Origin: an uncultured Coriobacteriaceae bacterium
GTDB taxonomy: Bacteria; Actinomycetota; Coriobacteriia; Coriobacteriales; Coriobacteriaceae
Reading direction: 5' to 3'
DNA length: 32,217 bases
NCBI GenBank assembly: GCA_944322175.1
Contig: CALUOB010000011.1
Location: forward strand, 1-32,217
Shown here: one piece after another, positions 1 to 8,419 of the stretch
How positions within the stretch are numbered: the stretch's first letter is position 1
Layout: every line of letters begins with the position of its first letter
Position numbers and translations under genes: made by a program
The notes under the pieces: model-generated
What the model saw: only the letters and a program-made list of their open reading frames with translations
What the model was told of the DNA's origin: nothing
The model's database searches: none

Positions 1-830
1 ACGGGCTCGACGAGCACGCCGTTGATCGTGGACTGGTGGATGCCGAGGGTGAACAGGAAGACGCCGAGCGAGTAGATGACCACGAGACCGGCGGGGTTGG
101 TGGTGAGAGCACGCAGCGGGGTCTGGATCCAGGTGTTGATGAGCGCGGTGATGTCGGTCTGGAAGCCAGCGTAGAGCACGGTGGCGAGCAGGCCCCAAGC
201 GCCGAGCGTGAGCAGCATCGGGATCAGGACGTTGAACGACTTCTCGACCGCCGGCGGCACGCCCTGCGGCATCTTGATGCGGAGCTGCTCAACGCCGGAG
301 ACCTTGATGAACAGGGTCGGGGCGAAGAGGCCCACGATGAGGGCGGTGAACATGCCGTTGGTGCCGGTGTAGTTGGTGATGAACGCGCCGGTCACGTCAG
401 CGGCGGTAACCTCGTCGGTCACGAGCGGAGAGGCGGCCGACAGGGTGGCGGACACCGTCTGCGGCATCATGATGAAGAGGACGGAAAGGGCAACAACCAC
501 GCAGGAGATGGGGTTGTCAAAGCGCTTGTTGGTGGCGAAGCTGTAGCCCACCATGCCGCAGAGCAGGATGGCGGAGATGCTCAGCGCGCCCTGAGACAGC
601 GCAGAACCCCAGTACTGGGCGGTTGCCAGGATCTCGGCGTTCTCCATGATGCCGTCGGCGCCCCACAGGAACGTGAAGACAACGTTGTTCAGAAGAGCCG
701 CGATACCGGCGAGAATGAAGACCGGCATGATGGTGGCAAAACCGTCGCGCAGCGAGCGCAGGTGCACCTGGTTACCGATCTTTGCGGAAACTTCCGAGAA
801 CTTGTCAAGGAAGCTCTGTCCGTTGGCCAT
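1..830 (-). CDS. celB: PTS cellobiose/beta-glucoside transporter subunit EIIC (partial, C-terminus off the window)
   Basis: This is the membrane channel of a lactose/cellobiose-family phosphotransferase system, which takes up a beta-glucoside and delivers it phosphorylated to the cytoplasm. The visible 276 residues begin MANGQSFLDKFSEVSAKIG and run through several hydrophobic spans, including segments around IMPVFILAGIAALLNN and NVLIPMLLTLGAWG, typical of EIIC. About a third of the usual 430-450 residues lie beyond the left edge. The ATG at 828-830 has a good ribosome site (GGAG, 8 nt upstream). It lies 166 bp downstream of the 6-phospho-beta-glucosidase on the same strand, so the two are probably one operon. 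No EIIA or EIIB is visible here. Substrate specificity is inferred from the family and the neighbour only. Confidence 0.88.
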   Translation of the reverse strand, partial: MANGQSFLDKFSEVSAKIGNQVHLRSLRDGFATIMPVFILAGIAALLNNVVFTFLWGADGIMENAEILATAQYWGSALSQGALSISAILLCGMVGYSFATNKRFDNPISCVVVALSVLFIMMPQTVSATLSAASPLVTDEVTAADVTGAFITNYTGTNGMFTALIVGLFAPTLFIKVSGVEQLRIKMPQGVPPAVEKSFNVLIPMLLTLGAWGLLATVLYAGFQTDITALINTWIQTPLRALTTNPAGLVVIYSLGVFLFTLGIHQSTINGVLVEP

Positions 831-935
831 GTTTTTCACTCCTTCGATTTAAAAACACTGCCTGCCTTCAGACGCGTTCCCTCCCAGAAAACGCGCCCCT
901 CACCACGATCTAAAGCGCCGACCCGCTGCGGGAGC

Positions 936-982
936 CCCGGGCCGGCGCCCGGGATCGGGCGGGCACGCGCCGCGCGCCCGCC
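936..982 (-). other. Two GC-rich hairpins between the glucosidase and EIIC genes
   Basis: Two adjacent inverted repeats follow the glucosidase stop codon: CCCGGG/CCCGGG at 936-953 and GGCGGGC/GCCCGCC at 958-982. Neither is followed by a U-tract on the minus strand. They look more like transcript-stabilising or partial-termination hairpins within an operon than a full terminator. This is inference from sequence symmetry only. Confidence 0.4.
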
Positions 983-996
983 CCTCCTTGGAAGGG

Positions 997-2403
997 CTAT
1001 TTGACGACGTGGGTCGTCGCGACCTCCTGGAGCCACGCAGCCGACTTCTTGGGACGGCGCTCGTAGTTCTCCATCAAGTCGACCTCGACGAAGCCGTAGC
1101 GGTTCTTGAACGCATTGGCCCAGGACCAGTTGTCGATGAGGCCCCAGTAGTGGTAGCCCACGCACTTGGCCCCGTCGTTGATGGCGCGCGCGATCCAGCT
1201 GAGGTGGTCGCGCACAAAGTCAACGCGGTAGTCGTCCTGCACCTGCTGCGAGTCGTCCTTGTTGAGGTACTCGCGCTCGATGCCGATGCCGTTCTCGGAG
1301 ACGAACCACTCGAGGTCGGGGTACTCGGTCTTGCACTTCATGCCGAAGTCGTAGATGCCCTTGGGGTAGATCTCCCAGCCGCGGGACTCGTTCATCACGC
1401 GGTCGGGCCAGATGTAGGGCTCGGCAAAGAGCGGGTTGCCCCACTCGTCGTGCGTCTTGCTCGGCGCCTGGACGCGGCTCGGCTGGTAGTAGTTGCAGCC
1501 GATCCAGTCAACCACGCCGCTCTTGAGCACGTCGGCGTCGTAGGCGCGCACCGGAAGCACGATGCCCAGGTCCTTGGTGAGCGTGTCGATGACGTCGGTG
1601 GGGAGCTCGCCCTTGGTGACGAGGTCGAGCCACCAGCGGTTGGTGAGGCCGTCGTTCATGCGCAGGGCCTCGAGGTCGGCCTCGGAGGGGTTCTCCTTGG
1701 TGTAGGAGGGACTGAAGTTGCAGATCATGCCGATGCGCGCGTCCTCGCGGAGCTTGCCCGCGGCGTAGAGGTCGCGGTACTTCTGCACGGCGAGCGCGTG
1801 CGCGATCGAGATGTTGTACTGAACCTCGCAGGCCTCCTGGAAGCTGTGGTGCTGCGGGTACCACACCGGATGCCAGTAGCGGTTCTCGGGCTCGACGATG
1901 GGCTCGTTGAACGTGAACCAGCAGCGGATCTCCTGGCCGAACTCCTCAAACGCCTTGGCTGCGTAGTTGGCGTAGGCCTCGCAGACCTCACGGTTCTGCC
2001 AGCCGCCGCGGCGGAAGAGGTAGGTGGGCATGTCGAAGTGGTAGAGGTTCACGAAGACCTCGAGGCCGGCCTCCTTGGAGGCGCGGAACAGCTCGTGGTA
2101 CCACGCGGCGCCCTCGGGGTTGATGTTGCCGTTCTCGTCGAGCAGGCGACTCCACTGAATGGACGTGCGGTAGCTGTTGAGGCCCAGGCCCTTGAGAATG
2201 GCGAGGTCCTCCTTGTAGTGGTGCATGAAGTCGTTGCCCACGTAGGAGCCGACCTGGTTGTAGAACGAAGAGATGTCCTCGTTCGACCAGGTGTCCCACA
2301 GGTTCTCGAGCTTGCCGCCCAGGTCCCAGCCGCCCTCGGTCTGCGGACCCGACATAGCCGCGCCGAAGAAGAAGTCCTTCGGCAACGTCAGCTCTTCTGC
2401 CAT
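997..2403 (-). CDS. 6-phospho-beta-glucosidase, glycoside hydrolase family 1
   Basis: A cytoplasmic enzyme that hydrolyses phosphorylated beta-glucosides delivered by the PTS to glucose-6-phosphate plus glucose or an aglycone. The 468-residue protein has the full GH1 length. The N-terminal motif FFFGAAMSGPQTEGG matches the family. The acid/base Glu is in TFNEP (E167) and the nucleophile Glu in SENG (E370). The C-terminal RYGFVEVD and RRPKKSAAW segments resemble 6-phospho-beta-glucosidases, which carry basic residues there for the sugar phosphate. The start is the ATG at 2401-2403, preceded by GAGGAGGGGGA. It is the first gene of the minus-strand operon leading into EIIC, transcribed from a promoter near 2552 that overlaps a palindromic operator. 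Non-phosphorylated beta-glucosidase activity is the alternative, less likely next to a PTS gene. Confidence 0.92.
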   Translation of the reverse strand: MAEELTLPKDFFFGAAMSGPQTEGGWDLGGKLENLWDTWSNEDISSFYNQVGSYVGNDFMHHYKEDLAILKGLGLNSYRTSIQWSRLLDENGNINPEGAAWYHELFRASKEAGLEVFVNLYHFDMPTYLFRRGGWQNREVCEAYANYAAKAFEEFGQEIRCWFTFNEPIVEPENRYWHPVWYPQHHSFQEACEVQYNISIAHALAVQKYRDLYAAGKLREDARIGMICNFSPSYTKENPSEADLEALRMNDGLTNRWWLDLVTKGELPTDVIDTLTKDLGIVLPVRAYDADVLKSGVVDWIGCNYYQPSRVQAPSKTHDEWGNPLFAEPYIWPDRVMNESRGWEIYPKGIYDFGMKCKTEYPDLEWFVSENGIGIEREYLNKDDSQQVQDDYRVDFVRDHLSWIARAINDGAKCVGYHYWGLIDNWSWANAFKNRYGFVEVDLMENYERRPKKSAAWLQEVATTHVVK

Positions 2404-2551
2404 TCCCCCTCCTCTCGCGCGCCCCCGGCGCGCAACGGCGTTTCTCGCATGCGCTTTGCGGCTTGACCGGCGCCTCCGGCCGAGCTCCTGCTCTTGGCAG
2501 GTGCATGCGCTTGTCTACAGTCAAGCGTGAATATCCCGCTCTGCAGTTGTA

Positions 2552-2610
2552 ATTATAGCGCTTTAATTTTTAGTTTGTAGCAATTCTGAAAATAAATTAG
2601 AGCGCTTTTT
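2552..2610 (-). promoter_or_regulatory. Beta-glucoside operon promoter with two AGCGCT palindromic operators
   Basis: On the minus strand a perfect TATAAT lies at 2552-2557, with no good -35 box. It overlaps a near-perfect palindrome, TTATAGCGCTTTAA (2553-2566). A second AGCGCT-centred copy, TTAGAGCGCTTTTT, lies at 2597-2610. The two centres are 44 bp apart, close to four helical turns. This AT-rich patch stands out in GC-rich sequence. A repressor here would block the glucosidase operon; the divergent GntR gene is the natural candidate, although AGCGCT cores are also common for LacI-family proteins. The rest of the 2404-2919 gap holds a roughly 140-nt leader for the glucosidase and no further gene; no convincing promoter for the plus-strand regulator was found. 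Confidence 0.6.
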
Positions 2611-2919
2611 TGGAGCACATCGGGCATAATAGGGTTAACGGGAACAAAACCACGCGTCTGACCAGTCATTCCGTTCTCAAACAGCATGCGGCACGCAATG
2701 ACACGGTCTCATATGTGAAGGATTTGTGCAAAGAACCCGTAGCGGTTTTACCGTTTACCGGCGGAATTCGACCGTTCGCGGTTGTTCGAATAAGTATGAG
2801 ACGAATGACGCCGGGTGGATATGCACCGTTGCGTGTTTTTGCCCGCAGTGTCTAGACCCGTGGCGCGCTACTCCGCGCAGCCGCACGTGCTGATAAGAGC
2901 GAAAGGAGCTGAGGAGCCC

Positions 2920-3684
2920 ATGCTGAAGTACGAGTCAATAGCCGCCGACCTGAGCCGCAGCATCGAGGATGGGACCCTTAAGCCAAACGACAAGCTCCCC
3001 ACCGTTGTGGAGCTCTGCGACCTGTACGGCGTGAGCAAGATCACCGTCAAGCGCGCCTTTGACCTGCTTACCGAGAAGGGCCTCATCTCGAGCCGCCGCG
3101 GCTCGGGCACCTTCGTCAAGAACACGACCGAGCTCTTTGAGCAAGCCGGTATCGAGCCCACCAAGGGTGCCCCGGGCGAGAAGGACAGCTTCTCGTTCTC
3201 GCAGTCCGACAAGGCCGCCGGCTTCACCAAGGAGCACGAGGGCGATGACCGCACGGTAGCCTCCATCGTCTACGACTTCTCGATCGTGAACCCGCCCGAG
3301 AACGTAGCGCGGCATCTTAACATCCACCCTGAGGACTTTACCTACTACCACTGCCGCGTGCGCTGCCTGGACGACGATCCCATGGTCATCGAGTACACCT
3401 ACATGCCGATCGACCTTATCCCTGGGCTCAAGAAGGCGCAGCTCTACCAGTCGGTGTACGCCTATATCCAGAAGACCCTGGGGCTCAAGATCTCGAGCTT
3501 CCACCGTATTCTGCGCGCCGTGCCGGCCACCGAGGAGGAGGCGGAGCGGCTTCACACCAAGCCGGGCGTACCTATGCTCGAGATCGAGCAGATCGGCTTT
3601 TTGGACGACGGCACGCCCTTTGAGTACTCGATCTCGCGCTACGAGGGCAGCCGCGGCCAGCTCCGCGACATCAACGTCATCTAG
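2920..3684 (+). CDS. GntR/HutC-family transcriptional regulator with UTRA ligand domain
   Basis: A DNA-binding repressor or activator of 254 residues. Residues 4-65 form the winged helix-turn-helix (YESIAADLSRSIEDG, LCDLYGVSKITVKRAFDLL, GSGTFV). The remainder, from about residue 95, is a UTRA effector-binding domain, with the typical Y-x-Y-M-P-IDLIPGL and RYEGSRGQ-like segments. The ATG at 2920 is chosen because MLKYESIAADL is where the family begins and GGAG/GAGGA motifs sit just upstream; an in-frame ATG at 2815 would add 35 unlikely residues. It is divergent from the beta-glucoside operon across 516 bp, so it probably controls that operon in response to a phosphosugar. The effector is not determinable from sequence. 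Confidence 0.9.
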   Translation: MLKYESIAADLSRSIEDGTLKPNDKLPTVVELCDLYGVSKITVKRAFDLLTEKGLISSRRGSGTFVKNTTELFEQAGIEPTKGAPGEKDSFSFSQSDKAAGFTKEHEGDDRTVASIVYDFSIVNPPENVARHLNIHPEDFTYYHCRVRCLDDDPMVIEYTYMPIDLIPGLKKAQLYQSVYAYIQKTLGLKISSFHRILRAVPATEEEAERLHTKPGVPMLEIEQIGFLDDGTPFEYSISRYEGSRGQLRDINVI

Positions 3685-3819
3685 CGCGGAGGCGCCGACG
3701 CGAGCCACGCAGCGTCGCGACCGGCACCCCTCACCTTGCGCCCGCGCGCATGGGTCGGAGCTTTGCAGGATAAGCGCGGCAACCCGCCGCTCGCTTATAT
3801 ATGAGAACAGGAGACAGGC

Positions 3820-4776
3820 ATGGCAGATCTCATCAAGCTCGAACCGCTCTTCCACAACAAGATCTGGGGCGGCAGGCGCCTTGCGTCTGAGTACGGCTAC
3901 CAGATTCCCGACGGCCCTGTGGGCGAGTGCTGGGCCATCAGCGCGCACCCGGCGGGCGACTGCCCCGTGACCGCGGGCCCGGGCGCCGGCGGCACGCTCT
4001 CCGAGCTGTGGGACGCGCGCCCCGAGCTCTTCGGCGGCGAAGCCGGCAAGCCCGGCAGCGCGCCGGGCGGTGACCGCTTCCCGCTGCTCGTGAAGATCAT
4101 CGACGCCGACGGCGACCTGTCGATCCAGGTGCACCCCGACGACGCCTACGCCGCCGAGCACGAGAACGGCAGCCTCGGCAAGCGCGAGTGCTGGTACGTG
4201 CTCGACTGCGAGCCCGGCGCGACCATTGTGGTCGGCCAGCGCGCCCATAACCGCGAGGAGTTTGCCCAGCTCGTGGAGGAGGGCCGCTGGAGCGACCTTC
4301 TCAACGAGATGCCCATCCACAAGGGCGACTTCTTCCAGATCGACGCCGGCACCGTGCACGCCATCAAGGCCGGCACCCTCATCCTCGAGACCCAGCAGAG
4401 CTCCGACGTCACCTACCGCGTGTACGACTACGACCGTGTGCAGGACGACGGCACCAAGCGCGAGCTGCATCTCGCCCAGTCGCTCGACGTGATTGATTAC
4501 GCAGCGCAGGCCCCTGCCTCCGGCGCTATCACCGCTGCCGAGACCGACGGCGTGACCGAGCTCGAGAAGAACAGCAACTACACCGTTGACCTCGTGCGCG
4601 TTGACGGCGAGAAGACGCTTGCGCAGCCCTGGTCGTTCATGTGCCTCTCGGTTATCGAGGGCGCGGGCACCATCTGCGGCGAGCCGGTCGAGAAGGGCGC
4701 GCACCTGCTCGCCCCCTGCGGCTGCGGCGACCTTGCGCTCGCCGGCGAGATGGCCCTCATCACGAGCCACCTGTAA
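3820..4776 (+). CDS. manA: Mannose-6-phosphate isomerase, class I (zinc cupin)
   Basis: Interconverts mannose-6-phosphate and fructose-6-phosphate in the cytoplasm. The protein is 318 residues, the length of the short Bacillus-type class I enzymes. Zinc ligands are visible: Q103 and H105 in IQVHPDD, E123 in GKRECWYVL and H180 in DAGTVHAI. The catalytic Arg lies in TYRVYDYDR (R200). The start ATG has AGGAGA seven bases upstream. It lies 135 bp after the GntR gene on the same strand; TTATAT near 3795 could be a -10, but no -35 is clear, so it may be co-transcribed or separate. The enzyme would feed mannose into the same fructose-6-phosphate pool used by the phosphoketolase in this window. Confidence 0.93.
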   Translation: MADLIKLEPLFHNKIWGGRRLASEYGYQIPDGPVGECWAISAHPAGDCPVTAGPGAGGTLSELWDARPELFGGEAGKPGSAPGGDRFPLLVKIIDADGDLSIQVHPDDAYAAEHENGSLGKRECWYVLDCEPGATIVVGQRAHNREEFAQLVEEGRWSDLLNEMPIHKGDFFQIDAGTVHAIKAGTLILETQQSSDVTYRVYDYDRVQDDGTKRELHLAQSLDVIDYAAQAPASGAITAAETDGVTELEKNSNYTVDLVRVDGEKTLAQPWSFMCLSVIEGAGTICGEPVEKGAHLLAPCGCGDLALAGEMALITSHL

Positions 4777-4805
4777 ACCGCGCACCGCAACGGACCCCAA
4801 CAGCA

Positions 4806-4847
4806 AAGGGCCGAGCCCCAGAGGCGCTGCCTCGGGGCTCGGCCCTT
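4806..4847. terminator. Strong hairpin between convergent manA and yxeA-like genes
   Basis: A 14-bp perfect stem (AAGGGCCGAGCCCC with its complement at 4834-4847) continues into a further GAGGC/GCCTC stem after one bulged A, giving 19 paired bases. It starts 30 bp after the manA stop and lies in a convergent gap, so it can serve both strands. There is only a weak T-tract (TTCTC), so termination efficiency is uncertain. Confidence 0.75.
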
Positions 4848-4899
4848 CTCATACGCGTCTATCCGCGCCAATGCATCGCGAGGCGTGCTGCGCAGGACG

Positions 4900-5256
4900 C
4901 TACTCGCCGCTGAGCGCGTCCTGTGCGGCGGCGGGGATCTCGTCCCACGAGACCTCTTCCCAGCTCGTCACGCCGCGCAGGGCCAGCGTCTCGAGCTTGA
5001 GGTAGGCTCCGTCGCGCAGTTCGCGGCTCGTATCGAACCCCAGCTCCTTCTCCTCGCCCTTGGCGCTGAACGCGGGCAGGTCGTAATGGTAGTCAAAGCC
5101 GTTGTTGTTCTCGCCCGCAGACGAGAGCTTGTCGGCGTCAACCTGGGCGTAATAGGCGTCGGGTTCGGTAAAGACCGCACGGTACCCCTGCCAGGCGGCA
5201 AAGCCCGCAGCGCAGACGACAAGCACCGCCACAACCGCCGCAACAATCTTCTTCAT
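4900..5256 (-). CDS. YxeA-family (DUF1093) secreted/anchored protein
   Basis: A 118-residue protein with one N-terminal hydrophobic segment (MKKIVAAVVAVLVVCAAGF, signal peptide or anchor) and an extracytoplasmic domain with the YxeA-like features YYAQVD, DYHYDLPAF, AYLKLETLALRGV and SWEEV..DEIP. In Bacillus subtilis yxeA follows the yxdLM ABC transporter of the Bce type, and the same order is seen here. The ATG at 5254-5256 is preferred over one 10 codons upstream because the signal sequence starts there. It is last in a four-gene minus-strand operon, 48 bp after the permease. The molecular role of YxeA proteins is not established; the association with a peptide-sensing or detoxifying transporter is from gene order. 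Confidence 0.8.
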   Translation of the reverse strand: MKKIVAAVVAVLVVCAAGFAAWQGYRAVFTEPDAYYAQVDADKLSSAGENNNGFDYHYDLPAFSAKGEEKELGFDTSRELRDGAYLKLETLALRGVTSWEEVSWDEIPAAAQDALSGE

Positions 5257-5304
5257 AGCACTTCGTCCCTTCTTGTTGCTCCGCACAGGCGGAGGTCGCT
5301 TTTG

Positions 5305-7503
5305 CTACAGGGTGTGGCGGGCGCGGATGGCGTCGCGAACCATGCCCTTGCTCATGAGGTAGGTCACGCAGAAGTACCCGCCGTAGGCCACGACAAAGAT
5401 CACGCAGGTAAGCCCCACCGTGCCGCCGATCGACAGGCCGCCGAAGAGCGACACGAGCTCGATGATGACCTTGAGGGCCACGGCCGAATGGGCGACGCCC
5501 ATGGCGAGCGGGAAGAGAAAGAACACCGTCTGCTGCGCGAGCACCGAGTGGGCGATCGTTGACGTGGGCGTGCCGAGCTCGGAGAGGATGCGGTGGTTCT
5601 TGCCCGCGTCCGCCACGCCCGAGAGCTGCTGGATCGTGAGGATCGCCGCGCAGGCCACCACGAGCACGAAGCCGATGTAGATAGCCAGGTAGCTGATGAG
5701 GCCGTTCATGGAGTCGACGCTCTCGTACGTGGTCGTGCGCGTGGCCTCCTGGCCCCAGCCGGCAATGCTCGCGCCCTCCGCGTTGGTGACGTCGCCGTAG
5801 GTGCGGTACGCATTGATATAGGCGTCGCCCTCCTCGGTCGAGACATCCTCGGCGTAGTTGACCAAGAGGTAGCTGTAGTACGGCGGGAGGTCGAGCCTAT
5901 CCACGAGGTCGTCGGGCAGCACGATGGTTCCCGAGTTCATGCCCATCATGGCGTTCTGGAACGTGCTCGCGTCCTCGGGCACATGGTCCTGCACGGGGCG
6001 CAGCGTGCGCCCGCCGATCTCGAGCTCGACGCCCTCGCCGAGCACCTTGTTGTAGATGTCGTTGACCGTGGCGCCCATGTCGGACGTGATGGTGTAGCCG
6101 TTCTCGCCGAGCTCGACGGGGTCCATGCCGCGGAATTTGAGATACTCGTTGTAGTTGGACTCCGTGATGACCATGAGACCGAGCATCGTCATGTCGGAGT
6201 TCTCGGTGCCCGCGGGAAGCGGCATGTCCACCGCGTCGCAAAGCTCCGCGAGGTCCACGAGCGGGAGGTCGGCGCCGCGCGGCGTGGAGTCGAAGGTGTC
6301 CACCTGCACGTAGCTGCCGGCAATCGAGGAGAGGTCGAAGGGATGCGCGTCGGACGTGTCGGGCTCCACTGTGTCCTTCTCGCCCGCCTTCATCATGTCA
6401 ACGGGACCGTCTGCAACGGCGTAGGTCTTCTCCTCTTCGGAGTAGGCCTTGTTGTTGTTCATCTCGGCAACCGAGCGCCGGCCCCAGTACACGAGGCAGC
6501 GCGTGTAGTCCACCGGCGTGCCGCGCTCGACCGTGTTGTTCATGGTGTCGGCGAGCGACATACCGGTCGTAACCGAGGTGATGGCCAAAAAGAGGATCAT
6601 GGCGATCACGGCCATGGAGAAGCTCACGGTGTTGACCTTGGCCGCGAGCTGGCGCAGGGTCACCATGTTGAGGCCGCGCCAGTACAGCCCGCGCGCCGCC
6701 TGCAGCGCCTTGAGCAAAAAGCCCGACAGGCCGAAGAAGAAAAGGATCGTGCCCACCACGACCGTGAGCGTGGTGATGAAGAACTCGCGCATGCCGTCGG
6801 GGGTGCCGTCGTAGGGCAGCCCCTGATCGAGCAGGCGCGCGTAGGCAACGCCGATAGCCGTTGCGCCGACGACGAAGATAACGGCCGAGACCAGGGTGTT
6901 GCGCGTTTTGACCGTCTCGTTTTTGCGGCTCGCGCTCATAAGGTCGACGATGCGCGCACGGCCGACCACGCGCAAGTTGAAGACGAGCGTTACGAAGAAG
7001 ATCGCCGCGAGGCAACCGACGGTGGTAATGAGCGCCGAGGGCGAGATGAAGAAGCGGAAGTCGGCGATCTGCGTTTTGAAGAGCGACGCCGTAAAGAAGA
7101 CCATGAGCTGCGAGAGCCCGATGCCGAGCACGAGCCCCAGCGCGAGCGCGCCGAGCGATACGAAGAAGGTCTCGAGCGCCATGATGCGCGCCACCTGCCC
7201 GCGCCCCATGCCGAGCACCTGGTAGAGGCCGAATTCTTTTTTACGGCGCTTCATGATGAAGTTGTTGGCGTAGACCATGAGAAAGCCCATGACGAGGGCG
7301 AGAAACACCGTGAGGCCCGAGATGATGCCGCCGAGCAGGTCGCCCATGCCGGCGTTCTGGTCGGAGACGCCCGCGATGTCAACCTGCACCGAGATGGTGT
7401 TGAAGGCGTAGAACACCGTGACCGCGAGCGTGAGGGTGATGAGGTACACGAGGTAGTCGCGGCCGGCGCGGCGGACGTTGTGCCATGCGATCTTACAGAG
7501 CAT
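5305..7503 (-). CDS. BceB/YxdM-type ABC transporter permease (FtsX-like)
   Basis: Membrane component of a peptide-antibiotic sensing or resistance ABC transporter. The 732 residues start [21 protein letters not shown]. An N-terminal FtsX-like half contains the coupling segment KRRKKEFGLYQVLGMGRGQVARI (about 85-107) and several membrane spans. A large extracellular domain of about 280 residues (about 320-600) lies before three C-terminal spans (starting near 605, 655 and 695). One big extracellular loop in this position is the hallmark of BceB-type permeases. The ATG at 7501-7503 overlaps the end of the ATPase gene by 11 nt, indicating translational coupling. Family members are slightly shorter (about 620-670). 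No two-component system of the kind that usually partners these transporters lies in the window. Confidence 0.9.
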   Translation of the reverse strand: MLCKIAWHNVRRAGRDYLVYLITLTLAVTVFYAFNTISVQVDIAGVSDQNAGMGDLLGGIISGLTVFLALVMGFLMVYANNFIMKRRKKEFGLYQVLGMGRGQVARIMALETFFVSLGALALGLVLGIGLSQLMVFFTASLFKTQIADFRFFISPSALITTVGCLAAIFFVTLVFNLRVVGRARIVDLMSASRKNETVKTRNTLVSAVIFVVGATAIGVAYARLLDQGLPYDGTPDGMREFFITTLTVVVGTILFFFGLSGFLLKALQAARGLYWRGLNMVTLRQLAAKVNTVSFSMAVIAMILFLAITSVTTGMSLADTMNNTVERGTPVDYTRCLVYWGRRSVAEMNNNKAYSEEEKTYAVADGPVDMMKAGEKDTVEPDTSDAHPFDLSSIAGSYVQVDTFDSTPRGADLPLVDLAELCDAVDMPLPAGTENSDMTMLGLMVITESNYNEYLKFRGMDPVELGENGYTITSDMGATVNDIYNKVLGEGVELEIGGRTLRPVQDHVPEDASTFQNAMMGMNSGTIVLPDDLVDRLDLPPYYSYLLVNYAEDVSTEEGDAYINAYRTYGDVTNAEGASIAGWGQEATRTTTYESVDSMNGLISYLAIYIGFVLVVACAAILTIQQLSGVADAGKNHRILSELGTPTSTIAHSVLAQQTVFFLFPLAMGVAHSAVALKVIIELVSLFGGLSIGGTVGLTCVIFVVAYGGYFCVTYLMSKGMVRDAIRARHTL

Positions 7504-8386
7504 CCGAGCCCTCCCCTCCCATGACGGCCACAACCTCCATGATGCGGTTGAAGAACTCCTGACGGGGCGCCGCGCCGCGGTTGAGCTCGGTGAAGACGCG
7601 CCCGTCGCGCAGGAACAGCACGCGGTGCGTGTAGCTGGCGGCGAAGGCATCGTGCGTGACCATGAGCACGGTGGCCTGGTAGCTTGCGTTCATGGCCTCG
7701 AGGCACTCGAGCAGAAGGCGCGCGTTCTTGGAGTCGAGGGCGCCCGTGGGCTCGTCGGCCATGATGAGGGCGGGGTTGGTGACCATGGCGCGCGCCGCCG
7801 CCACGCGCTGCTGCTGGCCGCCCGACATCTGGTAGGGGTACTTGTCGAGCACCTCCGTGATGCCGAGGCGCTGTGCGGTGTCCTCTACGCGGGCGAGCGT
7901 CTCGCGGGCCGGCACGCGGCTGATGGTGAGCGGCAGCGCGATGTTCTCGCGCGCAGTGAGCGTGTCGAGCAGGTTGGAGTCTTGGAAGATGAAGCCGAGC
8001 TGCTCGCGGCGGAAGCGCGTGAGGCGCGACGGCCTGAACGCCGTGACGTTGACGCCGTTGACGAGCACCGTGCCGCTTGTGACCGAGTCGATGGTGCTGA
8101 TGCAGTTGAGCAGCGTCGATTTGCCCGAGCCCGAGGAGCCCATGATGCCCACGAACTCGCCCTTGCGCACCGAGAAGCTCACGTCGGCGAGCGCGCGGGT
8201 GATGTTGTTGCGGCTGCCGTAGACCTTCTCGATATGCTGGACGTCGAGCACGCGGGGCGCGGCGCTCTGGCCGGCGGCGGGAGCTTGGACGGAGCCGCCG
8301 GCGGGCGCGAGGGTGCCGGCGGGCGCGGGCGTGCCGGCGGGCGCCTCTCGCCGCATGTGCTTGCCGATGCTTGTTGCTGATGCCAT
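7493..8386 (-). CDS. ABC transporter ATP-binding protein (BceA/YxdL-type)
   Basis: ATPase that drives the adjacent FtsX-like permease. In its 297 residues the Walker A motif GSSGSGKST is at 83-91, the Q-loop at [18 protein letters not shown], the signature MSGGQQQR at 187-194, Walker [13 protein letters not shown] from about 207 and the H-loop His at 245. The MacB/BceA-like wording matches peptide-transporting ABC ATPases. Before the domain lies an unusual 45-residue Ala/Pro/Gly-rich extension with repeats of APAG(T), encoded by three 18-bp DNA repeats at 8297-8350. The first ATG is retained because AAGGAGA lies seven bases upstream. It is preceded by the small membrane protein at 33 bp and overlaps the permease start. 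Confidence 0.92.
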   Translation of the reverse strand: MASATSIGKHMRREAPAGTPAPAGTLAPAGGSVQAPAAGQSAAPRVLDVQHIEKVYGSRNNITRALADVSFSVRKGEFVGIMGSSGSGKSTLLNCISTIDSVTSGTVLVNGVNVTAFRPSRLTRFRREQLGFIFQDSNLLDTLTARENIALPLTISRVPARETLARVEDTAQRLGITEVLDKYPYQMSGGQQQRVAAARAMVTNPALIMADEPTGALDSKNARLLLECLEAMNASYQATVLMVTHDAFAASYTHRVLFLRDGRVFTELNRGAAPRQEFFNRIMEVVAVMGGEGSDAL

Positions 8387-8419
8387 AAGAAGTCTCCTTT
8401 GCGAAGCGCGAATATGAGT

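Noticed and set aside
988-2466. Long plus-strand open frame of 492 codons opposite the 6-phospho-beta-glucosidase
   Set aside because: It is the antisense shadow of a GH1 gene with intact catalytic motifs; high GC makes such frames common, and its Val/Leu/Asp/Glu-rich product has no recognisable domain.
2815-2919. Longer start for the GntR regulator
   Set aside because: The extra 35 residues are not family-like and lack a ribosome site; the ATG at 2920 has both.
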